The notes below the pieces were generated by a model. That model saw nothing but the letters and a program-made list of their open reading frames with translations, did not search any database and was not told the origin of the DNA. Position numbers and translations under genes: made by a program. DNA of 64,000 bases from JAMDEO01 sp963775295 (GTDB taxonomy: Bacteria; Actinomycetota; Thermoleophilia; RBG-16-64-13): NCBI GenBank assembly GCA_963775295.1, contig CAVZIK010000006.1, forward strand, positions 1,612,001 through 1,676,000, in the 5' to 3' direction. Shown here in pieces: positions 44,593 to 53,189 of this stretch. Within the stretch, counting starts at the first letter, position 1. Each line of letters opens with the position of its first letter.

Positions 44593-45781
44593 TGAGGCTT
44601 CGCCCTGTTCATCGGCACTCTTGTCGAATCCTTGATTCTATCCGGACTTCCAGGACGACCCTGAGGCGAGCGGCTGATGCTGTCGTGGGGTCCTCGCCGC
44701 CGACCCACGTTGCCAGCTATCTTCTGGGCGCGGGGCGGTCCGAGGCCCCGCGGCAACGTTGCTGTCGGGGTCATGAACAGTCGGCACGTAGGTCGACCAC
44801 TGTCCCAACGGGTCCCTGGTGTTCGGGCTCGTTCTCAAGTGTGCCCGGCGGCCACTCGGTAGCGCCCGACGGGAGGCGTATGGAGATCATGTCTTCCGCC
44901 CGCCAAGACGTCTCGGTTGTGCGTCAAAATGCCATTCTTGAGGTGATCCTGTGCGTTATTGCATCTCCTTTTGCGACCCAAACGTATCCAAACGCGCCGT
45001 CAAAAGGCGACTTTGGGCCCTTTCGACCCGTCCGGGGTCAGGGCGGACCGGCCGATCTGCCCTCTTGGGCAGTCCGACGGGTCCGGGACCAAGTCCAAGT
45101 TCTGGGAATCCGCAAAGGGTGGTCAGCCCTCCGTATAGGGCGTCGGAATGGGCAAAACGACCCGATCCCGATGGCGCCCCGTCGCGGGAAACTTCGCTAT
45201 ACGGTGTGGGCAAGAGGGGCATTATTGCTGGGAAGACGGAGACTAGAGTCCTCAGAAAGTCCGCGCGGCCTGGCTCCCCGGAGCAGCCCTCCTATTGTGG
45301 GAAAAAAAACGACCCCCCAGTGAGTCACCTAGTGAGTCACGCCGGCGCGGCTTGGCGTCGGGGTTTTAGGTTCCGGTGCGATTCGTTTTTTTCGCAGCAG
45401 GGGGTCATGCTCACATCCTTTGGGCCCATGCAGATTGCGGGGAAGGTCACTCTGGTGCATTCGTGCGAGGGACGGCCTGTTGCGTAAGTTGCACATCTGG
45501 CCGCAGTACTCGTGGGGTTTCAGGCAGGGAGGTGGATTGAAAGCAAGCCTATTTGCAGCCATTTCTTATGCGCCGGCGTCACCCGGGATAAGTGAAACGA
45601 CCGTGGAGTCTCGACGCACGCCTCCCATCCTGTTCGGCGCCGGTGTCCTTGCAGAGGCGTAGGTGCTATTTCGGTTGCATCGGGTGTCGGGACGTTCGCC
45701 TGGCGGTAAGTGACAGATCGGCGAACCGGGTGGTGTGACACACCCTGCCGGGATCCACTGCCGGATCGGGCCGCGATTCGG
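44593..45781. other. 1.2-kb gene-poor stretch
   Basis: No gene with convincing start and composition. AGTGAGTCAC occurs twice 12 bp apart (45319-45328 and 45331-45340), near A- and T-runs at 45302-45309 and 45389-45395. Together with the nearby replication genes this could be a replication or transfer site, but the evidence is thin. Confidence 0.4.
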
Positions 45782-46570
45782 TCACCTACGCTCGGTCGGA
45801 GGGGTCTCCCGTCCAGCAGGGGGTTTCGGACAGCGGGGCTCTTTCTGTCCGGTGTCCCTCAGGAGCCGCCTTCGGGTTTCCACCTCCGTTGCTATCGTCT
45901 CCCGGATGGCTTCGGCTTCCTGCTTTGCCTTATCGCTGTGTTCCGGCCCGGCGAACTCTTCCCAGCTTGTGATGATCAGCTTTTCGGATTTTTCTTCAAA
46001 CGAGAAGAGCGTCGATCCGCCGTCGAAATGGAACCCTCTGTGAAGACGCCGGACCGACCGCATAACCCCGGGTAGTCCGGTCAGCTCACGGAGACGCCCC
46101 AAGCTAATCTCAAACTCATCGAGGTGGTCGCCGTCAACAAGACGGCTGTAGTCAAGGATGACGTACGTGAGAAGATCGCAATGAAGGAGTGCTCCGTGAC
46201 GGACGTGGTCGAGCAGTACCTCGTAGGTGAAGAGATCAAGATACGCACCAGGCTCATCCGGGTTCAGCCGACAACAGGGGATGCCCGAGTATTTCGTCGC
46301 CAAGTTCCGTCCCGCGCTTTGGAAACCGTGCTTCTCCTCTATCCAGCCCAAACCAGAGAAGTAGCGACGGGCCTCACGCACCTTGGCGACGCTGACCCCC
46401 AGGGTCACGGCCAGTTCGAGGTCCGCCGCATAAAAACTGCCACGTCGCTGGAACTCCGCGATCACAAGGACCAGGAAGAGACGGTTCCTAACGCTGGATG
46501 CGCCAAAGCCAGGGTGCTCCACGAGGGTGCGGGGAAGGAGAAAGTACGGCGCCTCGGCATCATTTACCAT
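45782..46570 (-). CDS. Winged-helix replication-type protein
   Basis: A 262-residue protein without membrane segments. Residues about 25-80 look like a winged helix (NRLFLVLVIAEFQRRGSFYA, then LGVSVAKVREARRYFSGLGW); a second helical domain follows at about 110-180 and a charged C-terminal tail. Its place at the end of a regulator, initiator and loader operon suggests a role in replication or copy control of the island. No exact family was recognised. Its ATG 46570 overlaps the end of a small gene by seven bases. Confidence 0.65.
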   Translation of the reverse strand: MVNDAEAPYFLLPRTLVEHPGFGASSVRNRLFLVLVIAEFQRRGSFYAADLELAVTLGVSVAKVREARRYFSGLGWIEEKHGFQSAGRNLATKYSGIPCCRLNPDEPGAYLDLFTYEVLLDHVRHGALLHCDLLTYVILDYSRLVDGDHLDEFEISLGRLRELTGLPGVMRSVRRLHRGFHFDGGSTLFSFEEKSEKLIITSWEEFAGPEHSDKAKQEAEAIRETIATEVETRRRLLRDTGQKEPRCPKPPAGRETPPTERR

Positions 46571-46773
46571 TCGTGTCGCCCCGCGCAGTGACGCTTATTT
46601 CTGGGTAGCCAGGTAGGTGGTGTTGCCCTCGATGACGGTGCCGCGTGTCGGCGACTATGGATCGGCCGGCGCCGCATTCGGCAGGCCTTGAATTCCACTA
46701 GCGCCTGTCCACGCTCACTTTGTTTGTTCGACTTGTTGGAATCAAGCATCAGTCTGTCAAAATTGCCATCCAC
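46564..46773 (-). CDS. Possible 69-residue protein
   Basis: GTG 46773 is preceded by AAGGAGGTTCTT, one of the best ribosome binding sites in the window, and the stop overlaps the start of the next gene. The product begins MDGNFDRLMLDSNKSNKQSE and then RGQALVEFKAC, which recalls the start of TadE-like proteins, but the hydrophobic helix is missing and the rest is Arg-rich. It may be a small regulator, or a broken gene that still couples translation. Confidence 0.45.
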   Translation of the reverse strand: MDGNFDRLMLDSNKSNKQSERGQALVEFKACRMRRRPIHSRRHAAPSSRATPPTWLPRNKRHCAGRHEW

Positions 46774-46844
46774 AAGAACCTCCTTGTTCGGCGTTCAACC
46801 AGTCGGAGTCGCCGAAGCATCTACTACTCGCTCGGCCCCTCGCG

Positions 46845-47705
46845 CTATCCGGTAGAACTCGTCTCGACGCGCCGAGGCACTCGATAGGGATGGGGCGGTT
46901 TCCCGAGCCGTGCAACCATGGCTCCTTCCATGAGACGGGTCACGACACTCTCACCGCACCTTGGGATGAGTGACCCGTGCCCCAACTCTGTTGTAATCAC
47001 CGTGGGAATCATTTGGCGGTAGCGTTCGTCAACTATGTCGTAGAGCTGATCCTCCACCCAGGACGAGCCTTTTCCAGGGTGAGTCTTGCCCAGATCATCA
47101 AGAAGCAAAATAGGAGCGAGTTTCGCCCTTGAGATTTGTGAAGCCGCCTCCTTGCGTGCCAACTCGTCAGTGAAACCATTCTTGATCATGGTCAGATGCT
47201 CGGGCACAGAAAGCCACTCCGGCCATGGGCTGGGGGCGGCGAGAAGCTCCTGAAATACGCAGGCCATCAGATAGCTCTTCCCGCTGCCGACTGGACCGAC
47301 GATGATTAAGTTCGGGCGGGAATCTTCTTTCAGCCAGTACTGCGCTATCTGTAGCGCTTCGCGGTTGGCTTCAGTTTCTCGGTAGGTCTTTAGGGAGGCG
47401 GTTTCTAGCCTGCGGCCAGGACCGCGGGAGCACAGCCATTCGTCACGAAGCTTGTCTTGCCGCGCCTCTTCCTTGATGCGCTCTTCGTCCTTCATGCGTT
47501 CCACCATCGCCTCGTACTCCATGGCGCAGTTGGAGCAACGGGGGAGAAACGGAAGCCATTCACGATCGTGTACAACCTGTCCGCGGCGATGAAGCGCTTG
47601 GCATTTCACTGGCGCTCCGCAGCCAAGACACGGACGATCTTTGAAACTCACCGTCATCGTGTCAGCCTCGGTGGAGTGTTCTGGCCATTCTTCCCGTATA
47701 TTCAT
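46845..47705 (-). CDS. DnaC/IstB-like ATPase, probable helicase loader
   Basis: A 286-residue protein; ATG 47705 was preferred over an upstream ATG at 47735. The N terminus has a CLGCGAP...CSNC zinc-finger-like set (residues about 26-60) and a charged helix. The AAA+ core shows Walker A IIVGPVGSGKSYLM (near 135) and Walker B APILLLDDLGK (near 200), with an ARG-rich end. DnaC-like proteins load the replicative helicase at an origin. It follows the O-like initiator gene by 85 bp, like the lambda O-P order. Confidence 0.82.
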   Translation of the reverse strand: MNIREEWPEHSTEADTMTVSFKDRPCLGCGAPVKCQALHRRGQVVHDREWLPFLPRCSNCAMEYEAMVERMKDEERIKEEARQDKLRDEWLCSRGPGRRLETASLKTYRETEANREALQIAQYWLKEDSRPNLIIVGPVGSGKSYLMACVFQELLAAPSPWPEWLSVPEHLTMIKNGFTDELARKEAASQISRAKLAPILLLDDLGKTHPGKGSSWVEDQLYDIVDERYRQMIPTVITTELGHGSLIPRCGESVVTRLMEGAMVARLGKPPHPYRVPRRVETSSTG

Positions 47706-47790
47706 TGGTGACACCTTTCTCCAGGAACTAATCAAGCTGACCGCAAGTCGCGGCGTACACGTTCGGTCAGGGACTTCTTCAAAGAGTTCT

Positions 47791-48267
47791 TCAGAAAAGT
47801 TCTTCCGTAGTCTTCTTTGGGCTGCAATCCGCTGATGGGTGTGTTCCTGTTTTGCTTACACCCCCTCCACAATCCGCCGACTCCCTGTCAGCATCCTGCA
47901 GTCCGCAATCTGCTGACAGTCGGCAATTCGGCAACGGGTTCTTGACAGCGTAGGCGCCCCAGGTCGAAGGGTCTCTGTTGATCCTAATCATGGCCGCTCG
48001 GAAGCAAGTTGGCGGCCGTGTTTGCACGAGGACGCCTTCCCTCAGAAGGTCTTGGCGAGCCTTGCTCACGCGGGTTTTGTGATGACCTGTCATGTCAACC
48101 AGGAGCTGTAGTCCAATCTCAGCCTCCTCGTGGCTATAGTGGCCGATGGTGCGTCTGACGACGGCAAATACGATGTCCCTGTGGACTCCGGGCATCGGCG
48201 CCCGTAGAAGCGGATCAAAGAGATGCTTCGGGAACTTGACAAAGGAGCCATCTGGATCCTTCACCAT
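47791..48267 (-). CDS. Phage replication protein O-like initiator
   Basis: A 158-residue protein with AGGTAAG before ATG 48267. Residues 9-80 match the O-type winged helix (FVKFPKHLFDPLLRAPMPG, then VFAVVRRTIGHYSHEEAEIG, then LVDMTGHHKTRVSKARQDLL). The C-terminal third is low in structure and repeats SADCG-like units, because the DNA beneath it contains repeated CAATCYGCYGA boxes. In lambda the origin also lies inside gene O, so this part may be the origin. Confidence 0.8.
   Translation of the reverse strand: MVKDPDGSFVKFPKHLFDPLLRAPMPGVHRDIVFAVVRRTIGHYSHEEAEIGLQLLVDMTGHHKTRVSKARQDLLREGVLVQTRPPTCFRAAMIRINRDPSTWGAYAVKNPLPNCRLSADCGLQDADRESADCGGGVSKTGTHPSADCSPKKTTEELF
47824..47923. repeat. Possible origin iterons inside the initiator gene
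   Basis: CAATCCGCTGA (47825), CAATCCGCCGA (47870) and CAATCTGCTGA (47906) are spaced 45 and 36 bp apart in one direction. CTGTCAGCA (47885-47893) and TGCTGACAG (47911-47919) form an inverted repeat. Confidence 0.45.
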
Positions 48268-48270
48268 GAC

Positions 48271-48681
48271 TTACCTAATCTCATCGTCATGCGTTCTTGT
48301 CTGTGGAAGTGCAGAACCGTAGCGTTCGCGTGGAAGCTCGTCACCAACCAGGTGTGGGCTACGTCCACCTTCGTCTTGGCGTTCGCTTGCTACGCGATGT
48401 GCTGAGCCATGTTTCGTCGGACCGTCCGTATCGGGCCGGCTAGTGAGGAGCCGATCCATGCTGGCCGAGCACTGATCGAGTTCGTTGTTGACGACGTAAC
48501 CATCCCTCAGATTCAAAATTGGCCCCTTCGGGATTCTCCATACTCGGCCCCAGCGGATGGCCGGTAGATGGCCTTGCTTGATCCACCCCCTGACGGTGCT
48601 CTTACTCACCTTCGCAACCCCCGCGAACTGCTCAACAGTGGAGAAATCCGGCAACTGGTCCACAAATTCGAAATCGTTCAT
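48271..48681 (-). CDS. Excisionase/MerR-type helix-turn-helix protein
   Basis: A 136-residue protein whose ATG 48681 directly follows the stop of the Xre-like gene, with GAGGTGA inside that gene. Residues 14-50 are an excisionase-type DNA-binding domain (TVEQFAGVAKVSKSTVRGWI, then KQGHLPAIRWGRVWRIPK). The tail of 85 residues is polar and unassigned. It may act as Xis for the integrase at 49973 or as a second regulator of the operon. Confidence 0.78.
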   Translation of the reverse strand: MNDFEFVDQLPDFSTVEQFAGVAKVSKSTVRGWIKQGHLPAIRWGRVWRIPKGPILNLRDGYVVNNELDQCSASMDRLLTSRPDTDGPTKHGSAHRVASERQDEGGRSPHLVGDELPRERYGSALPQTRTHDDEIR

Positions 48682-48888
48682 TTAGTCGGTCACCTCATCT
48701 AGGAGTTCCGCGGGGTCGCCAGACCACTCCAGGGCGACTGCTAGCTTCGCGAGCTGCGAGGCGTACGGCCGCAGGACGCCTTGCTCGATTTGCCCGACTG
48801 TGGCCGCGTTCATGTCTGCTCGCCGAGCCAGCCCTGCCCTCGACCACTTCCTCGATTCCCGCTCCTGGGTAACTCGTAGTCGCTTCAT
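48682..48888 (-). CDS. Small Xre-type repressor
   Basis: A 68-residue protein; ATG 48888 has AGGAGG seven bases upstream, better than the longer reading from 48933. The helix-turn-helix is SRAGLARRADMNAATVGQIE, then QGVLRPYASQLAKLAVALE. It heads the leftward replication operon and lies beside a palindrome in the divergent promoter, so it is probably the immunity-type repressor of the island. Confidence 0.8.
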   Translation of the reverse strand: MKRLRVTQERESRKWSRAGLARRADMNAATVGQIEQGVLRPYASQLAKLAVALEWSGDPAELLDEVTD

Positions 48889-48914
48889 CTTGTAGCCTCC
48901 TGTTGTCGCAGCGC

Positions 48915-48943
48915 TTGCATTGGCATAGGCCAACGCCTATGAT
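48915..48943 (+). promoter_or_regulatory. Rightward promoter with embedded operator palindrome
   Basis: TTGCAT (48915-48920) and TATGAT (48938-48943) are separated by exactly 17 bp. The inverted repeat CATAGGC-CAAC-GCCTATG (48924-48941) covers the spacer and the -10 box. A repressor bound there would shut off the 49014-integrase operon. Confidence 0.65.
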
Positions 48944-49013
48944 GATCGCATGGTCACGACTGTAAAGGTTATACCTGACGGTCGTATTTGAGTCGGGATG
49001 GGAGTGCGCACTG

Positions 49014-49976
49014 ATGAGAACAACTTCGATTGAGATTGAGAAACTGGCGCGCGGGGCGTATGCGTTTGCTCAGCTTGCTCCCGTAGACGGATACGACTGG
49101 GTGTCCCACGATGGTGAGCGCTGGCTCGTCGACAAAGAGCCGCCCTGGCTTCCCGGCCAAGCGTTGGAGTTTGTGCAGCCGGTTCTCGGCTCGCGCCACA
49201 AGGGCGATCCGGGTTTGCATCGCGACTTTGCCCGTCTTCCAGAAACTGAAGAAGACATCAAGAGATTTGCCAATGAACACGGTCGGCTCTGGGGGACGGT
49301 AGGGCACTTGGATGTCAGCGGCGAGATTAGGCCGGAGGCGGCCAAGCCGCGCGAGTCCTTCAGCGAATGGCGCATTGAGATTAGAGCGATGGCTCAGCTC
49401 ATAAATCTTTGGGATCTGGCCCACAAAGGTGATGACGAGGGCTTGCGGGAGTTCGTGGAGTGGCGGCGTGACCCGACCCGGGTGCATGTCGACGGGGAAC
49501 CCTTTGCAAGCGAGGGGCTTCCCATGAAGTGCACACCACCGAAGCCCCGCCGAAACCTCGCCGCTGCAAAAGAAGGTGAATTCCCAATACGTCCCAAGCT
49601 CATCAAGACATGGGAGTACGGAGATCGCCTCAACCCTATCAGGTACTTTGTGACCTCGAAGGTCAACCAACGGCTCGAAGGGCATCTTAATGCGGCAGTC
49701 ATGCCGTTCTCAGGTTCCGTTGACGGTGGTGAGATCTTGTTCTTCCCCGACACTCTGCTTGGCGCCCTTTATTTGTTATTCGCCTTGGAGATCACCAACC
49801 ACGGCTTTACCAAGATATGTCCTCAGTGCGATGGGATATTTCGAACCACGAACCGAAGGAGGGACTACTGCAGCGACGCCTGTAAGAAGGCAGGTTGGGA
49901 GCCCCGAAGGGGGCGCGCCAAGGGTGTAGCATCGCGGGTGAAACCGGGCGAACCGGCGGCCGGTGACGAGACGTGA
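49014..49976 (+). CDS. Hypothetical protein with C-terminal zinc finger
   Basis: A 320-residue soluble protein. The C-terminal CPQCDGIFRTTNRRRDYCSD then ACKKAGW is a CGNR-like or DUF-type zinc finger often seen in regulators encoded on mobile elements. The rest (about 1-260) is unassigned. Its stop overlaps the GTG of the integrase gene (GTGA, 49973-49976), so the two are co-translated, and it may help control integration. Confidence 0.72.
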   Translation: MRTTSIEIEKLARGAYAFAQLAPVDGYDWVSHDGERWLVDKEPPWLPGQALEFVQPVLGSRHKGDPGLHRDFARLPETEEDIKRFANEHGRLWGTVGHLDVSGEIRPEAAKPRESFSEWRIEIRAMAQLINLWDLAHKGDDEGLREFVEWRRDPTRVHVDGEPFASEGLPMKCTPPKPRRNLAAAKEGEFPIRPKLIKTWEYGDRLNPIRYFVTSKVNQRLEGHLNAAVMPFSGSVDGGEILFFPDTLLGALYLLFALEITNHGFTKICPQCDGIFRTTNRRRDYCSDACKKAGWEPRRGRAKGVASRVKPGEPAAGDET

Positions 49977-51256
49977 GTATCCGAAGACGAGGACAGTCGT
50001 GGGAGATTAACGTCAACCTTGGCGAGGACCCGGTCACGGGCAAACGCATACGGGCCTTCCATACGATGCAAGGAACTAAGAAAGAGGCGGAGGCCGAGGA
50101 GCGCCGGCTTCTCCGCGAGCGCGATGTCGGAAACTATGTGGATCCGAATCGCTTGACCCTGGAGGCCTACCTCGGGCGCTGGCTGAACGACTACGCTCGT
50201 CCCAATGTCGCCCTGCGCACCTTCGAGCGTTATGAGGACATCGTCCGTCGCCATCTAGTTCCGCATCTTGGTCAGCTTCCTCTGGCTAAGCTAAAGCCCC
50301 TTCACATCCAGGCCTACTACTCCAAGGCTCTGACCTCCGGCAGGCTGGACGGCAGAGGAGGTCTGTCAGCCAAGACCGTGCTCCACCATCATCGACTACT
50401 GAGCGAAGCATTGAAACACGGCGTCCGCTGGCAACTCCTGGTCCGGAATCCTTGCGATGCTGTTCAGCCCCCACGGCCGGAACGACACGAAATGAAAGCA
50501 CTGAACGAGGTTGAAACGGCGAGGCTGCTACAGAGCGCGCAAGGTTCCAATCTGCATGCGCCCCTGGTGGTCGCAGTTACTAGCGGTCTCCGCAGAGGCG
50601 AGTACCTGGCCCTTCGATGGGAAGACGTAGATCTTCCGGGTGCTTCACTCGCTGTTAGACGGTCACTCCAAGAAAGCCGCACGGGGGCATTGTCCTTCAA
50701 GCAGCCCAAAACCGCAAAATCTCAACGTTTGATTGCCCTGCCCTCCATGACCGCGGAAGTGCTGAAGCAGCACCGAAAGTCTCAAGTTCAGGAGAAGCTC
50801 CTGGCTGGATGTGCCTACCATGACGAGGATTTAGTCTTTCCGAGATTCGACGGTCGGCCCTGGTCACCGGATGCATTTTCCAGAGCGTTTCGTCAACTGG
50901 CACAAGAGGAATGCCTGGGTATTCGACTCCACGATCTCAGGCACACGCATGCCACGCAGCTTCTTAAGCAAGGAATCCATCCCAAAGTAGTTTCCGAACG
51001 CCTGGGTCACGCGACGGTCGGTATTACGCTTGACGTCTACAGCCACGTTCTGCAGGGGATGGACCGCGAGGCGGCTGACTCCATCGACCGACTCCTCGCA
51101 GTTAACCCTGTGGCAGAGGTTGAGGCCACACCGAAACATGCTGAGGCCGAAGACCCAGAGCAGCATGGCCCTTCAGCGCGTGGAGTCAGAGGAAAGCTGG
51201 GAACTCTGACAGCGCCGCCTACTCAGCCCAGGGCGTCTCGGCCGACTAGGCACTAG
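49973..51256 (+). CDS. Phage-type tyrosine integrase
   Basis: A 427-residue integrase. The N-terminal AP2-like arm-binding domain (SIRRRGQSWEINVNLGEDPV, then GKRIRAFHTMQGTKKEAEAE), a SAM-like core-binding domain (about 60-165) and the catalytic domain (about 185-380) are all present. Key residues: Arg in VTSGLRRGEYLALRWED, HxLRH in LHDLRHTHATQLL, and His/Tyr in LGHATVGITLDVYSHV. It ends 290 bp from the right tRNA-fMet repeat, as integrases of tRNA-targeting elements usually do. The tail after residue 380 is Pro-rich. Confidence 0.92.
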   Translation: MSIRRRGQSWEINVNLGEDPVTGKRIRAFHTMQGTKKEAEAEERRLLRERDVGNYVDPNRLTLEAYLGRWLNDYARPNVALRTFERYEDIVRRHLVPHLGQLPLAKLKPLHIQAYYSKALTSGRLDGRGGLSAKTVLHHHRLLSEALKHGVRWQLLVRNPCDAVQPPRPERHEMKALNEVETARLLQSAQGSNLHAPLVVAVTSGLRRGEYLALRWEDVDLPGASLAVRRSLQESRTGALSFKQPKTAKSQRLIALPSMTAEVLKQHRKSQVQEKLLAGCAYHDEDLVFPRFDGRPWSPDAFSRAFRQLAQEECLGIRLHDLRHTHATQLLKQGIHPKVVSERLGHATVGITLDVYSHVLQGMDREAADSIDRLLAVNPVAEVEATPKHAEAEDPEQHGPSARGVRGKLGTLTAPPTQPRASRPTRH

Positions 51257-51543
51257 TTCTATTCTCTGCGGCGGTTGCGAGGCACCGCATCCCGCCGCAC
51301 CCGAATCGCTGACCATTTTGGGCGCTTCAAGTAATCACGGGTCGGGGTTCAGACCGACCCACCACCAATAAACCGCGTAGTAGGGCGTCCCCGTCCTTGC
51401 CATGGTTGCCGACATTTTGCCGACGCGCGAGGTCAAACAAGCCACGACGAAGTCATGCGAGACGTCGCACAAAGTCGGGAACCACCTGCTCAGACGTCAC
51501 CTATCGTCGCGAGATATCGCCCAAGACAGCGACCCAGGACGCA
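51257..51543. other. Intergenic between integrase and attachment site
   Basis: No gene seen. Probably the arm-binding region of the attachment site. GCCGACATTTTGCCGAC (51408-51424) contains a direct repeat of GCCGAC. Confidence 0.4.
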
Positions 51544-51589
51544 CTCATAACCCGAAGGTCGCAGGTTCAAATCCTGCCCCCGCTACCAT
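51544..51589 (+). repeat. Right attachment-site repeat (tRNA-fMet 3' end)
   Basis: Identical over 46 bp to 23228-23273. The base before it differs (A here, G at the left), and so does the sequence after it, which sets the edges. The 5' half of the tRNA is absent here too. Confidence 0.85.
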
Positions 51590-51879
51590 CATGAAAACGC
51601 CTTGATTTCCGGGCCGTTTCTGCTAAGCGAAGGTCCTCGGCGCTAGGTCCAGTCTGCTCGCCTACACCCCCTACACACTTTTTTGCACCCCTACCGGAAT
51701 GGAAATCATGACATTCCCTGGACAAGATCGGCCGGGGTGGGAGATCAGCGAGGGGGAGGGGGTACGTACCGCGCGCGGTGGGCTCGCGCGCCCGCCGTGA
51801 GCTGGTCATCTTGGACCCACTAGAAAGTGGAGGCCATCATAATGAAATGGCCGGTCAGACCGCGTATATCGCGGATTGA

Positions 51880-52130
51880 TTGGTAGCAGCCGGATTTCTC
51901 GTCGCCTTTCTCTTTCACTTTGCCCCTGTCTTCTATCTGGTGCTGCTGTTCGCGGTCGCGGGTTCCTTCATGGGTACTCAGGACTCGCTGGAGGGGGCCA
52001 TCACTGCCGATCAGATCAAGCTGGAGCATCGCGGTACCGCCTGTCGTGGCTCTTGGTCACGCCGCCGTTCTTATGTGGGCGGGGCCGGTGTTCTTCTGGA
52101 GATTCGCCGTTCCTACCCGTGTCATGAGAT
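51880..52130 (+). pseudogene. Relic of an MFS permease
   Basis: The frame from 51880 gives AAGFLVAFLFHFAPVFYLVL, then FAVAGSFMGTQDSLEGAITA, then DQIKLEHRGTA, which fits two late helices and a loop of an MFS transporter. The following helix-like AVLMWAGPVFFWRFA is in another frame. Both ends are missing. The rest of 51590-51879 holds nothing recognisable. Confidence 0.4.
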
Positions 52131-52346
52131 CGAGGATTAGGGGTACCCAAAGAATCGCGTGCTCCCGATGACCCTCGGAATCTCTCGCTTCAGGTGACAC
52201 GTTATGAAATGTTGCCCGAGAGGAGGCTTGATCATGCAGCTTTCGATAATGGCCGCCCGGTTGGCCGCGGGGGCGCTGTGAATGGTGCCCCGATAGATCC
52301 GGATTGCCCGATTTGCCGGAAGCTTTCGGGACGGGCCGCCGGGGAA

Positions 52347-52468
52347 GGTAGCGTCCCACGATGTGGTGTAAGAGCCATCGTGTTCTCGTAGGTCTTCAAG
52401 CTTAGCCTTCAGTGGATGGGAATGGCAACGGCGTGGGTGATCTCTCCTTCGATCCCCGGGGCGGAGTT
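52347..52468 (-). mobile_element. IS256-family fragment: 3' end of element
   Basis: The sequence matches the left end of the complete element at 20491 (GGTAGCGTCCCACGATGTGG, then AGAGCCATCGTGTTCTCG) for about 120 bp with scattered changes, then stops. 52469-52609 holds no gene that I can support. Confidence 0.75.
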
Positions 52469-52609
52469 CGTTGGATTCTGCCGGCAAGAGCAGCCTACTG
52501 GAACCTTGCCGAACCGGGTGACGGGTGAGGGTGATGCAAGTCCGACGCGCCGACAGAACAAGTAAGAGGCCCGCGACGGGCGACGGACGGCAGTGCTGCC
52601 CCGCCCACG

Positions 52610-53062
52610 CTAGGACACGGCGTCCTCTCCGTATTCATATCCCAGGCTGTTTCCCGTGGTTATAAAAATGAAGGGTCGGTTCACCGAGTGGACTACCAGC
52701 GGGCAGTGAGGCGTCCCGGCAGGGCAGAAGACTGCGCAGGTCTTTGTAACCATGTGCTTTTCTCCACCCAGCCAGAATTCCACTTCGGCGCCGAGGTCAA
52801 ATTGATCCTCAGGGTTTGTACCGACGAAGATGACGTATTCATCGAAGGGGTGACTGTGCTCCTGCAGTCCAGCCATAGAGCCGGTACGCAGCATCATGCA
52901 AGTCTCCAGGTAGTAGGCGCCCTTCACCGCGCCATCGAGTTCTTTGTTGATGACGAGAGAGTCGCACCATGGCAGGTCGTTCTCGATGTCCCTGCTTTGC
53001 GGGTGATCCGGATGTCTCGGAGTGTCGGTGATGAAGTACTTTCCGTACTTGGACTCTTCCAT
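52610..53062 (-). CDS. Cupin-like metal-binding protein (1)
   Basis: A 150-residue protein with GGAGG before ATG 53062. The cupin pattern is visible in GLQEHSHPFDEYVIFVGTNP (HxHxxxE) and CAVFCPAGTPHCPLVVHSV (the second His). It starts MEESKYGKYFITDTP, almost as the related protein at 59589 (MEETKFGVTKSG). The two share FVGTNPEDQ/LSTDPNDQ and AGTPHCPL/PKVWHCPF. The metal-dependent activity is unknown. It is divergent from the phosphotriesterase-like gene. Confidence 0.78.
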   Translation of the reverse strand: MEESKYGKYFITDTPRHPDHPQSRDIENDLPWCDSLVINKELDGAVKGAYYLETCMMLRTGSMAGLQEHSHPFDEYVIFVGTNPEDQFDLGAEVEFWLGGEKHMVTKTCAVFCPAGTPHCPLVVHSVNRPFIFITTGNSLGYEYGEDAVS

Positions 53063-53189
53063 TACTCCTCCGTCATGTCTTGGTGGCCGCCGGACGGTCG
53101 CCTTCCTGCCCTGGCGCAGGGGGAACCGGGCGAGTACCGTCTAATATCACATCGTACATGAGCGCAACGCGAGCGGGGGCGATGCAAAG

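Larger units (their letters stand above)
23228..51589. mobile_element. Putative integrated island flanked by tRNA-fMet 3'-end repeats
   Basis: The two perfect 46-bp repeats at 23228-23273 and 51544-51589 enclose 28.3 kb. An intact phage-type integrase ends 290 bp from the right repeat, next to Xre- and Xis-like regulators and a replication module, which is the usual order at the end of an integrative element. Cargo includes restriction-modification, a toxin-antitoxin-like pair, an anticodon nuclease candidate and surface-protein genes. Some inner genes resemble the block at 1-11 kb outside, so the interval may combine more than one insertion or include duplicated chromosomal genes. Confidence 0.6.

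Noticed and set aside
44592..45323. 243-residue plus-strand frame before the replication module
   Set aside because: No ribosome binding site, no domain, and the residue mix (Arg, Pro, Ser) is typical of a non-coding GC-rich frame.
52490..52600. Resemblance to the 5' part of a group II intron (GAACCGGGTGACGGG, then GATGCAAGTCCG)
   Set aside because: Too short, with no reverse transcriptase gene or domain V hairpin nearby.
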